The notes under the pieces were generated by a model. It was not told the origin of the DNA. It worked only from the letters and a program-made list of their open reading frames with translations, and made no database searches. Both the position numbers and the translations under genes were made by a program. Below, one piece after another: positions 23,774-35,199 of a DNA stretch of 64,000 nt. The stretch is taken from assembly GCA_905182985.1 (NCBI GenBank), contig CAJJDN010000114.1, forward strand, positions 186,001 through 250,000, given 5' to 3'. Origin of the DNA: Paramecium sonneborni. Its lineage: Eukaryota > Ciliophora > Oligohymenophorea > Peniculida > Parameciidae. The stretch's first letter is position 1. Each line of letters opens with the position of its first letter.

Positions 23774-26638
23774 TCATTTAATTTTGATACTTGATCTAAA
23801 TTTTGCACTTAACAGTGAACTAATGAAACTATAAAATTTATTCATCTTTTTTCTTACAAATTTCTATATTTTTTTAGCTGCAATTTATTAACCCATTTCT
23901 ACTTTCTTTCTCATTAAATCTTTAGAATCAAAATAATTAGCTAGATGTTGTAAACAATCTAATTAACTTTTAATTAATTCAACTTCATGAGTAAAATCAT
24001 CCTTTTTTATATATTATCTGTTAAAATTCTCTGAGTTTATAATTACAGCGTCTCTATTTTATAATTATTATTATTTTTATTTTTCATCATGTAACTTTTA
24101 GAATGTAGATCCTTAAGGAATTCTATGATAAAATTAAATTAATACATGTCTTATAAATATAATCTACTATTAAGAAGATGATTAATATTTCTGATAATAC
24201 ACATGTATTTGTCAGTCATTTAGACAAAGCTTAATTAGCTACTTTAAAGAGATAAAAATTTAGTTTCAATAAAATTTTCAAGTTCTTCAAATTCATTAAA
24301 CAAAGTTTCTAATCCAATTTCAACTAAAAGTTCTTTTACTGGCTTTTATTAATTAATTAACTAATATATAAATAAATAATACTCTTTTATAGGCTTCAGT
24401 CACAAGAATAAATGGTTATTAAGATGGATCAAATATAAATTGTTCTTCAATAAGGTGAGGCAATTAAGTAAGATTTTATATTTTTAAATTTTTAGTAAAA
24501 AATCCATTTTCACTTGCTATAGTATAGAAAGAATCAATTGAAACTCCAGTTCCTGTAAATGAATAAGCTTCTCTATAAAGTGTAGATAATTCCAAATCTG
24601 TAATTTTAGGATAATTGCTAATAAGAACAATCCTAAATTATTTAAAACTAATGTTAGTTGCCCTACTTCCAAATGCAATTTTAAACATCTTGTATCTATT
24701 CCTTCTTTCAACTCTATAAAATTCTAATAAAATTCTTAATACAAAAGCAGCTTCAATTATAAATAAATTTTTATTTTATATTTTTCTTACTGCTCTTTCT
24801 TTAAGTACTCTCTTTACTTATTATATTGTAGATACTTCATATTGAGAAAACAAATGAGTAACAATAAAATCAGCTTATAATAATGGAATATAATGATGAG
24901 GTTCATAGAATGCTTAATGATTTTAACATTAAGGACCTCTAAATAATAGATTTCTTGCATATAAAAAAAAGTATATTTCATCATGTGATGAAAAATCATT
25001 TAAAAATTCTTAAAATGTTATACATTCCCAATTCTTCTCTAATACAGGATTAGAAAAATCTACTATGAACTTGACTATTTAATCATCTACACGTTAATTA
25101 TCAATTTCTATTTTTTTAACACATTTATGATTGTAATCAATTTTAAAATTCATTAACCAAGAATACACAAATTCTGGAAATCTTGATTATTAATTCATTT
25201 ATATTTCATTCCATTTTGCATCTAAAATATGTCTCATTATCACTAGTAATTATAAACTGGGCCTTTTATATTATAAACCTGCAAATTCACTTTCTAAAGT
25301 TTTCTTATGATGTTCTATAAAAATTACAAAAGGTGAAAAACCTATTGTAAATTTATCTAATTAAATATCTTGAGAATTAAAATGAGATTCCATTTGAATT
25401 ATACTATGTCCAGTTCTTTAAACAATCCTTCCTTTATCTTAAAGTAATGATTAATGAGTCAATCTAAAGAAAGTCTTATCATTAGAAAATAAACTTGCAA
25501 ATTTTTCTAATCCAGTTTTCTCTTTTTCATGTTATTAATTTAATTAAGGTTCAACTTCTTTTGATTTTTCAATTTGAAATCTATCCAATTTATTTTATAA
25601 TTAAGATAGTTTCTCTCTTGCTTTAGCAGCAATAGCCAATTCTTCTTTATAATAAAATAGTCTTTATTCAAAATCCTCTCTCTACATATTTGCTATTTCC
25701 CTATATCTATTCATTAAAATAGTATGCTTTTCGTTGTCTAAAATTAATTTATCTAATTGATATTTATTTGCTTCAAAAACAGTTTAATAAGCCTTAGATT
25801 CATTTTCTAATTTTGTATACTAAGATTTTATATTCTGATAATGTAAATTAAGTTTTTAAAGTTATTTTTCTTTAATTTCATTTTCTTTTAATAATTCATT
25901 TATTTTTAGTTAAGCATTTTATTTAATATTAACTATCTCCTACTATAATTTCTAAACATCAGATAATTGTTCTAAAATTTATAATCTTTCTTAAATTTTT
26001 TCAATTTCATTTTTTAACCTAAAATTCTCCATATACAACTCACTTTATTTTTTAGAGTCACCTTTTCTTGATTTAATTGGTCTATCTGTATGTGAAGATT
26101 TATTAAACATTGATTATAATTCTTCAAATTTCACAGTTAAGTCATTAAATTAGATTTCCTTTTCTCTGGCTTATTATTCAGCTAATTCAGTTTTAGATTT
26201 ATATTCTTCAATATTATTAATTACATTCCTCATAAATTTTTACATAATTTATTGATAACTGTTATATTTATCGACTAGATGCTATAAATTTAATTTTGTA
26301 TTCATTTAATATAATTCAGTTTCAAATTACTATTATATAATATCAAACAGTTCTCTTTTTACATTTGTATTAGTTTTAGAAAAGACTTCATCTACTAATT
26401 ATTTTTTATTAGTTAATTCATTAGAAATTGAATACTATCCACAGACTAATTCTTTTCTGAAGGTATCCAATGTATTATAATTACTGACAAATCCAACATA
26501 TTTAGGAGATAATACTCCTTATCTATTCTTAAAATTACCCAAATAAGGATGACTACTTTATTGACTTTATGCTTATCTTCTAGCATCAATTTACTTTTAG
26601 ATTTCTCTTTTAGCTTACTATTTTAAAACAGTAGACAT
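23774..26638 (-). CDS. large coiled-coil protein with an IQ-like motif
   Basis: Starts MSTVLKQQAKREIQKQI at 26638. Residues ~90-440 are a long Gln/Glu/Lys coiled coil (for example ENFRLKNEIEKIQERLQIL). A globular part follows with PFVIFIEHHKKTLE, FVYSWLMNFKIDYNHKC and FLYARNLLFRGP. Near the C-terminus AAKKIQKFVRKKMNKF resembles an IQ calmodulin-binding motif. Two short introns fix frame changes near the 3' end: 22 nt GTATTATT...ATTAG and 29 nt GTAATTAT...AACAG. Length is about 930 residues. No named family recognised; a ciliary or cortical structural role is plausible but inferred from composition only. Confidence 0.7.
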
Positions 26639-26664
26639 TTATGTATATAATATTTATAAATATT

Positions 26665-27086
26665 TCATTCTGATTTATATTTTTTTTTGACCAAGAATGT
26701 GCCAATTCCACAACTAATAATTAAAGTTGTCCAATAACAATAAGCGAAAAATTGATCTTCATAACTGATAAAAATGCTCAAAAAGAAACTGGTTAAAGCA
26801 ACAACTCCTGATCCAATTGTAATGAGTTAAGAATTTACATTGAATAAATTAAATTTATGGGGAAAGAAAATGAATATGTAGAATAAACAAGCACCTAATA
26901 ATAATATTAGAATCTATTACAAACTGCAAATATTCTATAAAATAGCTCGTATTCTTCTGGACCTGAAAAGTAGATTCCAAAAAATAAATAAAATGAAAAA
27001 TCAAGTATTGGCTGTATTTAATTTAACATTAATAATAAATGGTATTAATTGTATAACTATTTTATACAAAATTATGTGGAAAACAT
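26665..27086 (-). CDS. small four-helix membrane protein, unknown
   Basis: Starts MFSTQFCIKQLYNQYHLL at 27086. One 26-nt intron (GTAATAGA...ATTATTAG) is removed. The product is about 130 residues with around four hydrophobic segments (FSFYLFFGIYFSG, CLFYIFIFFP, GVVALTSFFLSIFI, CYWTTLIISCGIGTFLV) and ends KKKYKSE. It lies 26 bp upstream of the coiled-coil gene on the same strand and 35 bp from the divergent gene at 27122. Confidence 0.6.
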
Positions 27087-27121
27087 GAATACCAATCTTA
27101 GATATAATCAATCCAATATTT

Positions 27122-27838
27122 ATGACATACTCTAACAATACCAAATAGATTAAGCATTGTTAATCATTCTTCATCAATAATACTTTCTATTTTTATAAGT
27201 GTTATATATTTCATTTTGTAAAAAATAAGACATACAACAAAATACTATATACTTTTGTCTAAATAATTGAATATTTAGTTATTTTTGTAATCTCTTATGA
27301 TGAATAATAAGCATTAACTTAAATCTGTTAATATGTAATCAAAATTGATTTTATCAAAATCTTGCATAAGATAATCTAAAAGATTAGATCTATCTCAGAA
27401 GTACATATCTAATTAGAATTAATTGTTTTATTAACTAAATTAACAATAAACAAGTGTGGAATTATTTTATATTTAGATAATACTAATGATAAAATCCTAT
27501 TGGAACAGTACATAAAACATGTGAATTATTATTTTAAATATTCTAATAACTATTTAAGAAAGACAATCATTAAGAATCTTTATCCAAATATATATGAATA
27601 CAATTTTTATTAATCTCAATTATTTTATTACAAACATTAAAATTTATTCTTTAAATTGATCTAATATTACATATAATTATTAAAATGGACATCTTTCTCC
27701 AAATTAATTGAAATATTTATTTAAGATTACTCTTTTATTGTTTTGCGTAATAATAATTTTCTATTTTTATTTTAACATATATTATAATATTCTTTTTAAT
27801 GTATCTTTCCTTTATTACATCATTGTATATACAAGTGA
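27122..27838 (+). CDS. unknown helical protein, intronless
   Basis: A 238-codon uninterrupted frame from ATG (MTYSNNTKQIKHCQ) to TGA at 27836-27838. It is rich in Ile, Leu, Tyr and Phe and looks all-helical with amphipathic repeats (QLELIVLLTKLTINKCGIIL, YLRKTIIKNLYPNIYEYNF). This resembles the style of HEAT/armadillo solenoids, but no repeat consensus can be confirmed by eye. The length of the frame is well above chance. Confidence 0.5.
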
Positions 27839-28138
27839 AACTATACATTTGCAGTGAATTCCAAAAAAGACCAAAATAGCCATTTTTATGTCATTTACAA
27901 ATGTTGATTTAAAATCAATACTTTTTGAATGATAATATCTATATTATTTGATTATTTCATGATTTTACAAAATAATTCTTTGGGAAATAAAAACTTAAAA
28001 AAATGGAAATAAAATTGGAAAGTTAATATAGGAACTTAAAAAGTATGGGTTATTGAATTTATTTTAATTAATAATGAATAACTTAAATAAATTAGCCTAT
28101 GATGATGATATTATTTAAAATTTTATTTATTTATTATA
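27839..28138. other. convergent 3' spacer, nothing recognised
   Basis: About 300 bp of AT-rich sequence between the TGA of the plus-strand helical protein and the TGA of the minus-strand HTH protein. No feature seen. Confidence 0.4.
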
Positions 28139-28815
28139 TCAAATTTTTACTTTCGATTTAAGATGTTATGTTATCTTCTCAACAAATTATTCATCTTCAG
28201 CAGATAATTGTTCTTTCTTTAATTCTTGAAATGGCAACTATTCACTTACTTCAAATTAGGCCAGCTAATTTAAGAAATTTTATTTAGCTAAAGGATTAGC
28301 TAATTATTCAACAATTTCTGATTTTTTTTCTCTTAGAAAATCTTTGACTTACATCATAACAAGCTGTTTTGAGTACTAATCTAATTTTTATTAAGTCTCT
28401 GTTAGAGTTTAACCATTATGAGAAATCTCAGAAGACTATTGATTTATTCGAATCATAGGATGAATGAATTATAAATTTTCTATAGCATAATCGCTATTTC
28501 TATTCGAAATTATAATAAAAATATTATATTACTTAGTTTTGTCTATTAATGCGATCACAGTAGTGTTTAATAATTTTACTTTCCTATCTCTAGTCGATTT
28601 TTTACCTATTCGACCTTCTTTTAAATAGACTTACAATATAGCTTTGACTGTTGATGGTTTTAATTGAGTTTCTTCTGATACCTATTATTATAAAATGATA
28701 TTTTTATACTTCTTTTAAAGTCTTACCATTTTTAGTCAACTCATTAATTATATGAGTTCTTTAATCATGACTAATCTTCTTATACCTAATTTATACATGA
28801 ATTATTATACTTCAT
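28139..28815 (-). CDS. helix-turn-helix protein (transposase-type N-terminal HTH)
   Basis: Two introns (25 nt just after the start codon, GTATAATAAT...AATTAG; 28 nt, GTATAAAAAT...AATAG) restore a protein of about 200 residues. It starts MKYKKISHDQRTHIINELTK, followed by NGKTLKEVSEETQLKPSTVK and AILQVYLKEGRIGKK. This is a homeodomain-like HTH of the kind at the N-terminus of Tc1/IS630-type transposases, with H1, a GKT.KEVSEET turn and recognition helix PSTVKAIL. The rest is helical and Gln-rich with no DDE motif. It may be a domesticated DNA-binding protein. Confidence 0.65.
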
Positions 28816-28877
28816 GTTACGAGATCCCTTTCTTATTTTTTAGCTACTATTCATTATTATTCAATTATTAATTAATT

Positions 28878-30011
28878 ATGATTCCCTCTACTCGAATTTG
28901 TATAGCACCAAATTGTTAAGCATAATCCCGTTTAATTTAATCTATTAAAGAGCTTGATTTTCATAAAGGACATAGTTCCTCAAGTCTAGGATAACTTACC
29001 AAAAAACTTAAAGATGTCATACCAGATTTCCCTATTACTACAAGTACTAAATAAATCATTGAATCCAAATTTCAAATCATTTAAGAATACTTACAAAAGA
29101 AATAAGAAATTTATTAGAAGTATTATTAATTCACTTATATTTTATTAAGGAAATGTGAAAAATATGAATTGATTGAGGCAGCATCGAAATTTATTAATTC
29201 AGAATATTCCTTATTAAATGAAAAGGCAATAGATTTAATAGTTAAAGCACTACCTAATAATATATCTGAAACTTTAGAATTATAAACTTCTCAATATTGT
29301 GATTTACAAATTCAAATTTAAAAAGAATTGGATGATTTATTTCTTTTAATTAGTACAGATAACAAATAAGAATCCAATTAACCAGTCTAATAAATTTAAT
29401 CACCAAAAAAAAAACTATCTTAAATTCAAACTACAGCTATACCTATAGCTATCACTGAAAAACCATAGTTTATTAAAATGCCCTAGGCTTATGATTAATT
29501 ATCTAAATTTGATATAAATAACTAAAAAGCTAAACACTTAGAAGGATGTAAGTCTTAAAAATTCTATATTAGATCCCTCCTTTGTTATGACTAACCAATT
29601 ACTTAAAGAAGGTAGCTTTATTAAATTTGAAATTGTTAAAATTTAAAATGATTATGTAGGAATAGGTATTGGTGCTATGGAAAGAGCATCAATTGAAAAA
29701 AATGGTTTAATTCTTACTGGAGAACAATTATAAACTGTTGGACATGGTGTTTATATGAATTTTAATGATAAATGTATCTACCATAGTGAAATTGAAAATG
29801 GTGCTGTTTAAGGAAAAGATAAAGGAATTTCATTCTAAGATGGTGATTAAAGTAATCTTAATCTATTATTTATTTAGTTCTTTGCAGTTATACTAAAGGT
29901 TAGTTGACATTTTAAAATTTGAAGACGTCATCTTAGTATTCTATGAAAGTTAATTTATCAGATATTATTTTCATTGTTTGGTTAGACTTGAGCGAAGTTA
30001 AAATTATTTGA
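28878..30011 (+). CDS. coiled-coil plus SPRY-like C-terminal domain protein
   Basis: Starts MIPSTRICIAPNCQAQSR; a Cys/His pair (CIAPNC...HKGH) faintly recalls half a B-box. A helical middle (IIESKFQIIQEYLQKKQEIY) follows. After a 25-nt intron (GTAAGTCT...TATTAG) comes a beta-rich domain: FEIVKIQNDYVGIGIGAMER, then NGLILTGEQ, HGVYMNFNDKCIYHS, GDQILCSYTKGQLTFQN and FIVWLDLSEVKI. This order fits SPRY domains of TRIM/RanBPM type. A second 26-nt intron lies inside it. The function and ligand are unknown. It sits 62 bp from the divergent HTH gene. Confidence 0.6.
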
Positions 30012-30819
30012 TTATTTCAGTCTTCTATTATAAGAATATATATTAAGATTATCAATTTAATATTATCAATAATTCTTAATTTAAGATAAAATATATATAA
30101 TTCATTAATTATCAATTTTATTTTGAATATAAGTATAAATTATTCTAATAATATAAAAAAAAAGATATGGTGTAAAAATCAATCTAAAAGAACTTTTTAA
30201 CAGAATTTAAAATAAATAAAAATATGCTAAAAACTCTTTATTATATGATTATTGGAGAAGTTATAAAGATAACAATTAAAGTAGTTCATAAGTATAAACA
30301 ATTCTCATTACAAGACTTAAATATAAGATAATAAATATCATTTAATTTTGCATTTTTTGAGATGAACTATTATTTGAGAAAATTTATATTAAGAATTTAA
30401 ATAAACTTAAGAGAAATAATATTAATTCCAAAAATAAATGTAAACAGTCGGTATACAATTTAAAAAATTAAAATTATGGGGAGGTTTTTGGAAATGATAA
30501 AATAATGGTAGTAACAAAAAATAAATAATAAATCTTCAGAATTTCTTATAATAAAACGTAATTATTTTTGTAAGCTAAAATAATATAAATTTATTAATAT
30601 GATCTTTCATTATTATCATATAAAATAGTAACAATAAATAAAATTTATATTGGAGTATTTATAACCTCATTATCAAGTTTAATTACTTAAACTATTGTAA
30701 AATAGCAATAAAAATTTCATTATTATATTAATGATTTAGATTTAAAGTATAAAAATAGAGGAAACGAAAAATAATTAATTTTATGAAAATATTTTGCCAA
30801 AATTTTATTTAATTAAAAA
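30012..30819. other. intergenic, with one long low-complexity open frame
   Basis: A frame opening at ATG 30167 stays free of TGA for about 257 codons but overlaps the start of the reductase gene in another frame. Its translation is almost only Lys, Ile, Asn, Gln, Tyr and Phe. I regard it as probably non-coding, though a degenerate gene cannot be excluded. Confidence 0.35.
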
Positions 30820-31893
30820 ATGCATAAACAATCATTAATTCTCTAATAAAAAGCTCCAAAAGATATTAATGAGCTTGATTAAGCATTTAAATTAATAGAT
30901 CAGAAATTAGATGCTCCAAGTTCTTAATTGTTACTAATGAAAACTAGATATATATCAATTGATCCAATAATGAGAGTTTGGATATCTGGTGCTAAAACGT
31001 AATTTATTATATTCTAAATTATTAGTTATTTACCTGCATTATAGTAGAATGATATAATACATGCATTTACTTTGAGTTCTCCTGTTGATAATTAAAATGA
31101 CATATATTTTGGCCCTGTTGGATTATAAACTCATTTTCTATATGACAAAAATGATAAGAAAAATTAATTAATAAAAGTTCCACGCTAAATGTTATAGATG
31201 ATATAAAAGTGTGAATTGTAAACTTCAAATTTTTTAACTATTGTTTTAAATGGGCTACCAGCTTATTATGGATTGATTGATTTCTGTAAGATTTAGAAAG
31301 GATAGAAAGTTGTGATATCAGCAGCAGCCGGAGCTACAGGATTATTTTGTATTTAACTTGCTCTGAATATGCAATGTGATGTTATTGGATTTACAGGAGA
31401 TAAAGAAAAAATGATATTCTTATAAAAATAATTTCCAAAATTAAGAATCATAAATTATAAATTGGATGATTGGGATACATAAATTGAAAATAATAGTGTA
31501 GATTGTTATTTTGATAATGTTGGTGAATATATGCTTGAAAAATTGATAGAAAAAATGAAGAAAAATGGAAAGATTGCATTATGTGGATCTATGGGAAGTT
31601 CATCAAATTATAATGAAAGATAAGGATTATGTAATCTAAATTAACTCATTTATAAACGATTAAAATTGAAAGGTATTACTTTTAATTAAGAATTAAATAA
31701 GTATTAATTAATATATACAAGAATTCAAGCTGCTTTTGATTATTTATTTTAACAGTTCCAATAAAAAAAGTTAAAAATATTTTAGGAAGAGTATAATTAA
31801 TTAAATGATACCCCTAAAGCCCTGAAGCGTCTATTTAAAGGAGAAAATATAGGAAAAATTATTATTAATTTAGATAATTAATAGAAGCTATGA
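30820..31893 (+). CDS. MDR-family NADP-dependent oxidoreductase (prostaglandin reductase type)
   Basis: A 357-residue intronless frame. The N-terminal half carries MKTRYISIDPIMRVWISG, the catalytic-domain pattern of the leukotriene B4 dehydrogenase/prostaglandin reductase branch. The Rossmann half has GLPAYYGLIDFCKIQKGQKV, then VISAAAGATGLFCIQLA (AxxGxxG nucleotide-binding loop), YFDNVGEYMLEKLIEKMKKN and ALCGSMGSSSNYN. Zinc-binding Cys residues of alcohol dehydrogenases are absent, as expected. The family reduces alpha,beta-unsaturated ketones and aldehydes with NADPH in the cytosol. The substrate here is unknown. Confidence 0.9.
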
Positions 31894-32052
31894 TTATTAT
31901 TTTTATGATTTTATATAATATATTATGATGTCTAGTATATGAAGTAATAAAATAAAAATTTAATCAAATTTAAGATAATTGTTTAAAGATACAATGTTCT
32001 AATAATTTAAATTCTTAGAAAGTTAATAAATTTTTAAATATTTTTAAATAAG

Positions 32053-32546
32053 ATGAATAATAAATCTGAATTATCTAGAGCAAACACAATGAAATCTCTC
32101 AATAATAACAATTAATATAGTCCTAAATTATTTATATCTCAAAACACATCAATAGGTTTTCTAAATGAATAGAACAGTTATTTAACAAGATCATTATCCC
32201 CTAGTCCAAATCGTCATGATTATTCTTTTGATAAAATAATCGAATAAAGTAATTTAGAATCAAGCATGTAAATAATAATTTAAGTATAAGTAAAAATTTG
32301 CCATTAAATGCTAACGACTAAGAATAAGCAACAAAAGTATTTTGTCAAAAATGTTAAAAATCAGTCATCACAAAGATCGAAAAACAATATGGTTGGGGAG
32401 CTCTAATTGTTACTTTCTTAATATTATTAATATTTTGGCCACTATTCTGGATTCCATGTTTTGTAACAGAATGTAGAGACATTATACATTATTGTCCATC
32501 TTGTGATGAAGTTATTGGATAGAAAATGTATAAGCCTTGTAAATGA
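32053..32546 (+). CDS. LITAF-domain membrane-associated zinc protein
   Basis: A Ser/Asn-rich N-terminus of about 85 residues, one 23-nt intron (GTAAATAA...TATAAG), then the LITAF (SIMPLE) domain. This comprises CQKCQKSVITKIEK, a hydrophobic knuckle (WGALIVTFLILLIFWPLFWI) and CPSCDEVIGQKMY. The two CxxC knuckles bind one zinc, and the hydrophobic insert dips into the cytosolic face of endosomal/lysosomal membranes (family knowledge). A close paralogue follows at 32824. Ends with TGA at 32544-32546. Confidence 0.88.
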
Positions 32547-32823
32547 TCATTAGATCAGTATAGTTTTATAATTTTATATTTACTTCTTATCAATTTCTTT
32601 TTACAAGATTTCATTCTTAACTAAGATTATAATAATTATTTATTGTATCTTAAATTTTGTTTAGTATTGTGTATAAAATCAATACATTCTGAATTTATCA
32701 TTTTTGTTGCTAATAACATTTATATAAATAATATAAATAAATTATTACTCAATTGATTTTAAATCTGCTTATATAATTTTAATATTTATTAAAAACTAAA
32801 TATCAGCATATATAATAATATTG

Positions 32824-33195
32824 ATGAATCCTAATAGAAATCAAGTAATTTAATATGCTGAATATTCATCTGATCCACTCAGAAATCAACAATAAATTTT
32901 ACCAAACACATAATAATAATAATAACCAATATTATTTTCTTAAGTAATACAAAGGAATAATGCAAATGGATGTGATTTTCCAGCTGATATTGTTTGCCCA
33001 TATTGCTCAAGAATGATTTAAACCCATGTCAAATATAAAATAGGAGTTCATACTTGGATAGTAGTATTATTATTATTAGTTTTATTTTTTCCTTTGTTCT
33101 TTTTACCATTTTGTTTCTTAGAATGCTAAGACAAACAGCACATATGTCCACACTGCATTTAGAAAGTTGGCTATAAATAATATAAAATTTTTTGA
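32824..33195 (+). CDS. second LITAF-domain protein
   Basis: An intronless 123-residue frame: a Gln/Asn-rich N-terminus, CPYCSRMIQTHVKYKIG, a hydrophobic stretch (WIVVLLLLVLFFPLFFLPF), and CPHCIQKVGYKQYKIF. The architecture is the same as in the gene 278 bp upstream, but identity outside the zinc knuckles is low and introns differ, so the pair is an old tandem duplication. Expected at endosomal membranes. Confidence 0.85.
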
Positions 33196-33994
33196 AAATG
33201 CTAAGAATTTATTTAAAATCATCAAATAATTTCTGTACAATTCATTTATTCCATTTAAAAGTATTATTATTTAAAAAATAAAATAAATTTATTATTACTA
33301 CTTTTATAACATCTAAGTTTTCATTTAGAGATTTAATCTTTAATGTATATCTATTTAAATATTAAATATCTTCAGATTTATTTAAATTCTATAGAGAAGT
33401 ACATGTTGGAAAAAAACAATAGTTATTCTAACAATTAAGAGAAAATATATTTAATAATTCTTCTAATAATGTATTAAGGACCAAATATATTAGTCAACCA
33501 ATCAATTTTTTTTAATATTATTTAGCATTTCCAATTTTAACCAAGATTGTATATATAATATAGATGAATTAAGCTTAATCCTTTTAATTTATAATTCCTA
33601 CTCTTTTTTTATTTTAATTGTTCTATTAATGAGATATGTGAGAAGTGTAGTTACATATTATGGAATTTTAACTTCTTAATAAATATATATTTATTTTTCT
33701 ACCTTAATTTCTTGATTAGGATCTACTTTTGTTATTTTATAAGGATTAAGTTTTTTTTAATAAATTATTTTTTGATATTTAGGATTTATAGTTAAATATA
33801 TTATATAAAATATTTTGGTTATGATTAGAACTGATATTAGTTGATTTTCAAATATTTAGAAGAATTCATAAGAGGACGAATATTTAAATATAAAAATATA
33901 GAAATTTAATAAATTATATAAATATGTGTTAGTGATATTTTCTTATTTTTTGTTTTGTGCATATTTAAATCAATTTTAATAAAAATTAATTAAA
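33196..33994. other. intergenic, nothing recognised
   Basis: About 800 bp of AT-rich DNA. Only short Lys/Ile/Asn frames are present. It probably includes the promoter of the Myb gene at its right end. Confidence 0.4.
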
Positions 33995-35145
33995 ATGGCT
34001 TAAGTTAACAAAAGAAAATAATCTAAATCTTTAGATGATAGTGAAGTAGCAATTTTCAATTTAAGTTATAGTATAGGGTGAAGCAGTGTAAGGTAGGTGG
34101 ATAAAGGAAGAACATTAAAGATTTGTAGAAGCATTGAGTATACATGGGAAGAATTGGAAAAAAGTAGAAGAATATGTTGGTACAAGAAGTGGAGCATAAA
34201 TTAGGTAATATGTATATTCAATATAATATAATAGGTCTCATGCTTAGAAATTTTTTAATAGATTAGAGAAAGAATTTAACAAATAATTCAATGGACTTAA
34301 AAGTTCAGAGATTAAGTAAATTTTTGAGAATAAAATGTTTCATTAATTTTCTGAGGGAGAATAAATTTAAAAAAAATAGAAGACTAACTCTATAATGGGT
34401 ATGACCTCATATCTTTTATAATTTTATTTTTAGATGTATCTGAAGATGAGATACAATTAAATGCCGAGTCTATGTAAATGGAATCTAATCAATAATAATA
34501 ATAATAAATAAAAGTTCAAATACAGTAAGGTACTTTAGACCTCAATTTACCTGATTCCCAAATTCATAATCCTACAAAAGAAGAAATAACAAAATATTAG
34601 TAAAAATAAAAGAAAATTCAGATAAAACTATAAGATGTTAAAGATATAAATCAATTACCTGATGAACTTCTTAAAGAAATTTGTAAATTACATAATGAAA
34701 AAGGGCAGATTATGGCTATATAATAGATATAAAATGCATATCAATCAATTGCAGAAGTAGATCAAAATGATGAATAACAGAATCAACAATAATCAATATA
34801 ATTAGAATAGAAAAAACCTTATAATTAAGAATAAGAAAAAAATGAAGATTCAAGACCAGGTAATGATGAATCCTTTTTTCATTTTATTATGTATTAAAAT
34901 CTTAAATTATAAATAGGGCTAAAATATCAAAGTATTTGAATAATAGGAAATTAAGTTTATCTGATTTAATAAATGTACCTTAGTCAGAAAAAGAAATCTA
35001 GTCAGTTTCTTAGGCTCTAAAAAGTGATTAATAATAAGAGGCAGAAGGACAAAGAAGTAGAAAACAATCTTTTACTTTTTATAATGATTAAGATGAGGAA
35101 AATGAAGTTCGTTATTAGAATCTTAAGAAAACTAAAAAAGAATGA
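33995..35145 (+). CDS. SHAQKYF-type single-repeat Myb protein
   Basis: After a 31-nt intron the frame gives GRWIKEEHQRFVEALSIHG, KNWKKVEEYVGTRSGAQI and RSHAQKFFNRL. This is a single Myb/SANT repeat of the SHAQKY(F)F class, which binds DNA as a transcription regulator in plants and many protists. Other introns are 30 nt inside the Myb repeat, about 35 nt after it and 26 nt further on. The remainder is a Gln-rich acidic region (KEICKLHNEKGQIMAIQQ) and a basic end (NLKKTKKE). No other domain is visible. Nuclear localisation is inferred. Confidence 0.85.
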
Positions 35146-35199
35146 GACACAACTATATAATATAGTTTATTTTATTTTTTAATTAACAGAATCTCTTAA

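Noticed and set aside
30167..30936. A ~257-codon open frame
   Set aside because: Its end overlaps the reductase gene in another frame and the translation is almost only Lys/Ile/Asn/Gln/Tyr/Phe. Kept only as a remark.
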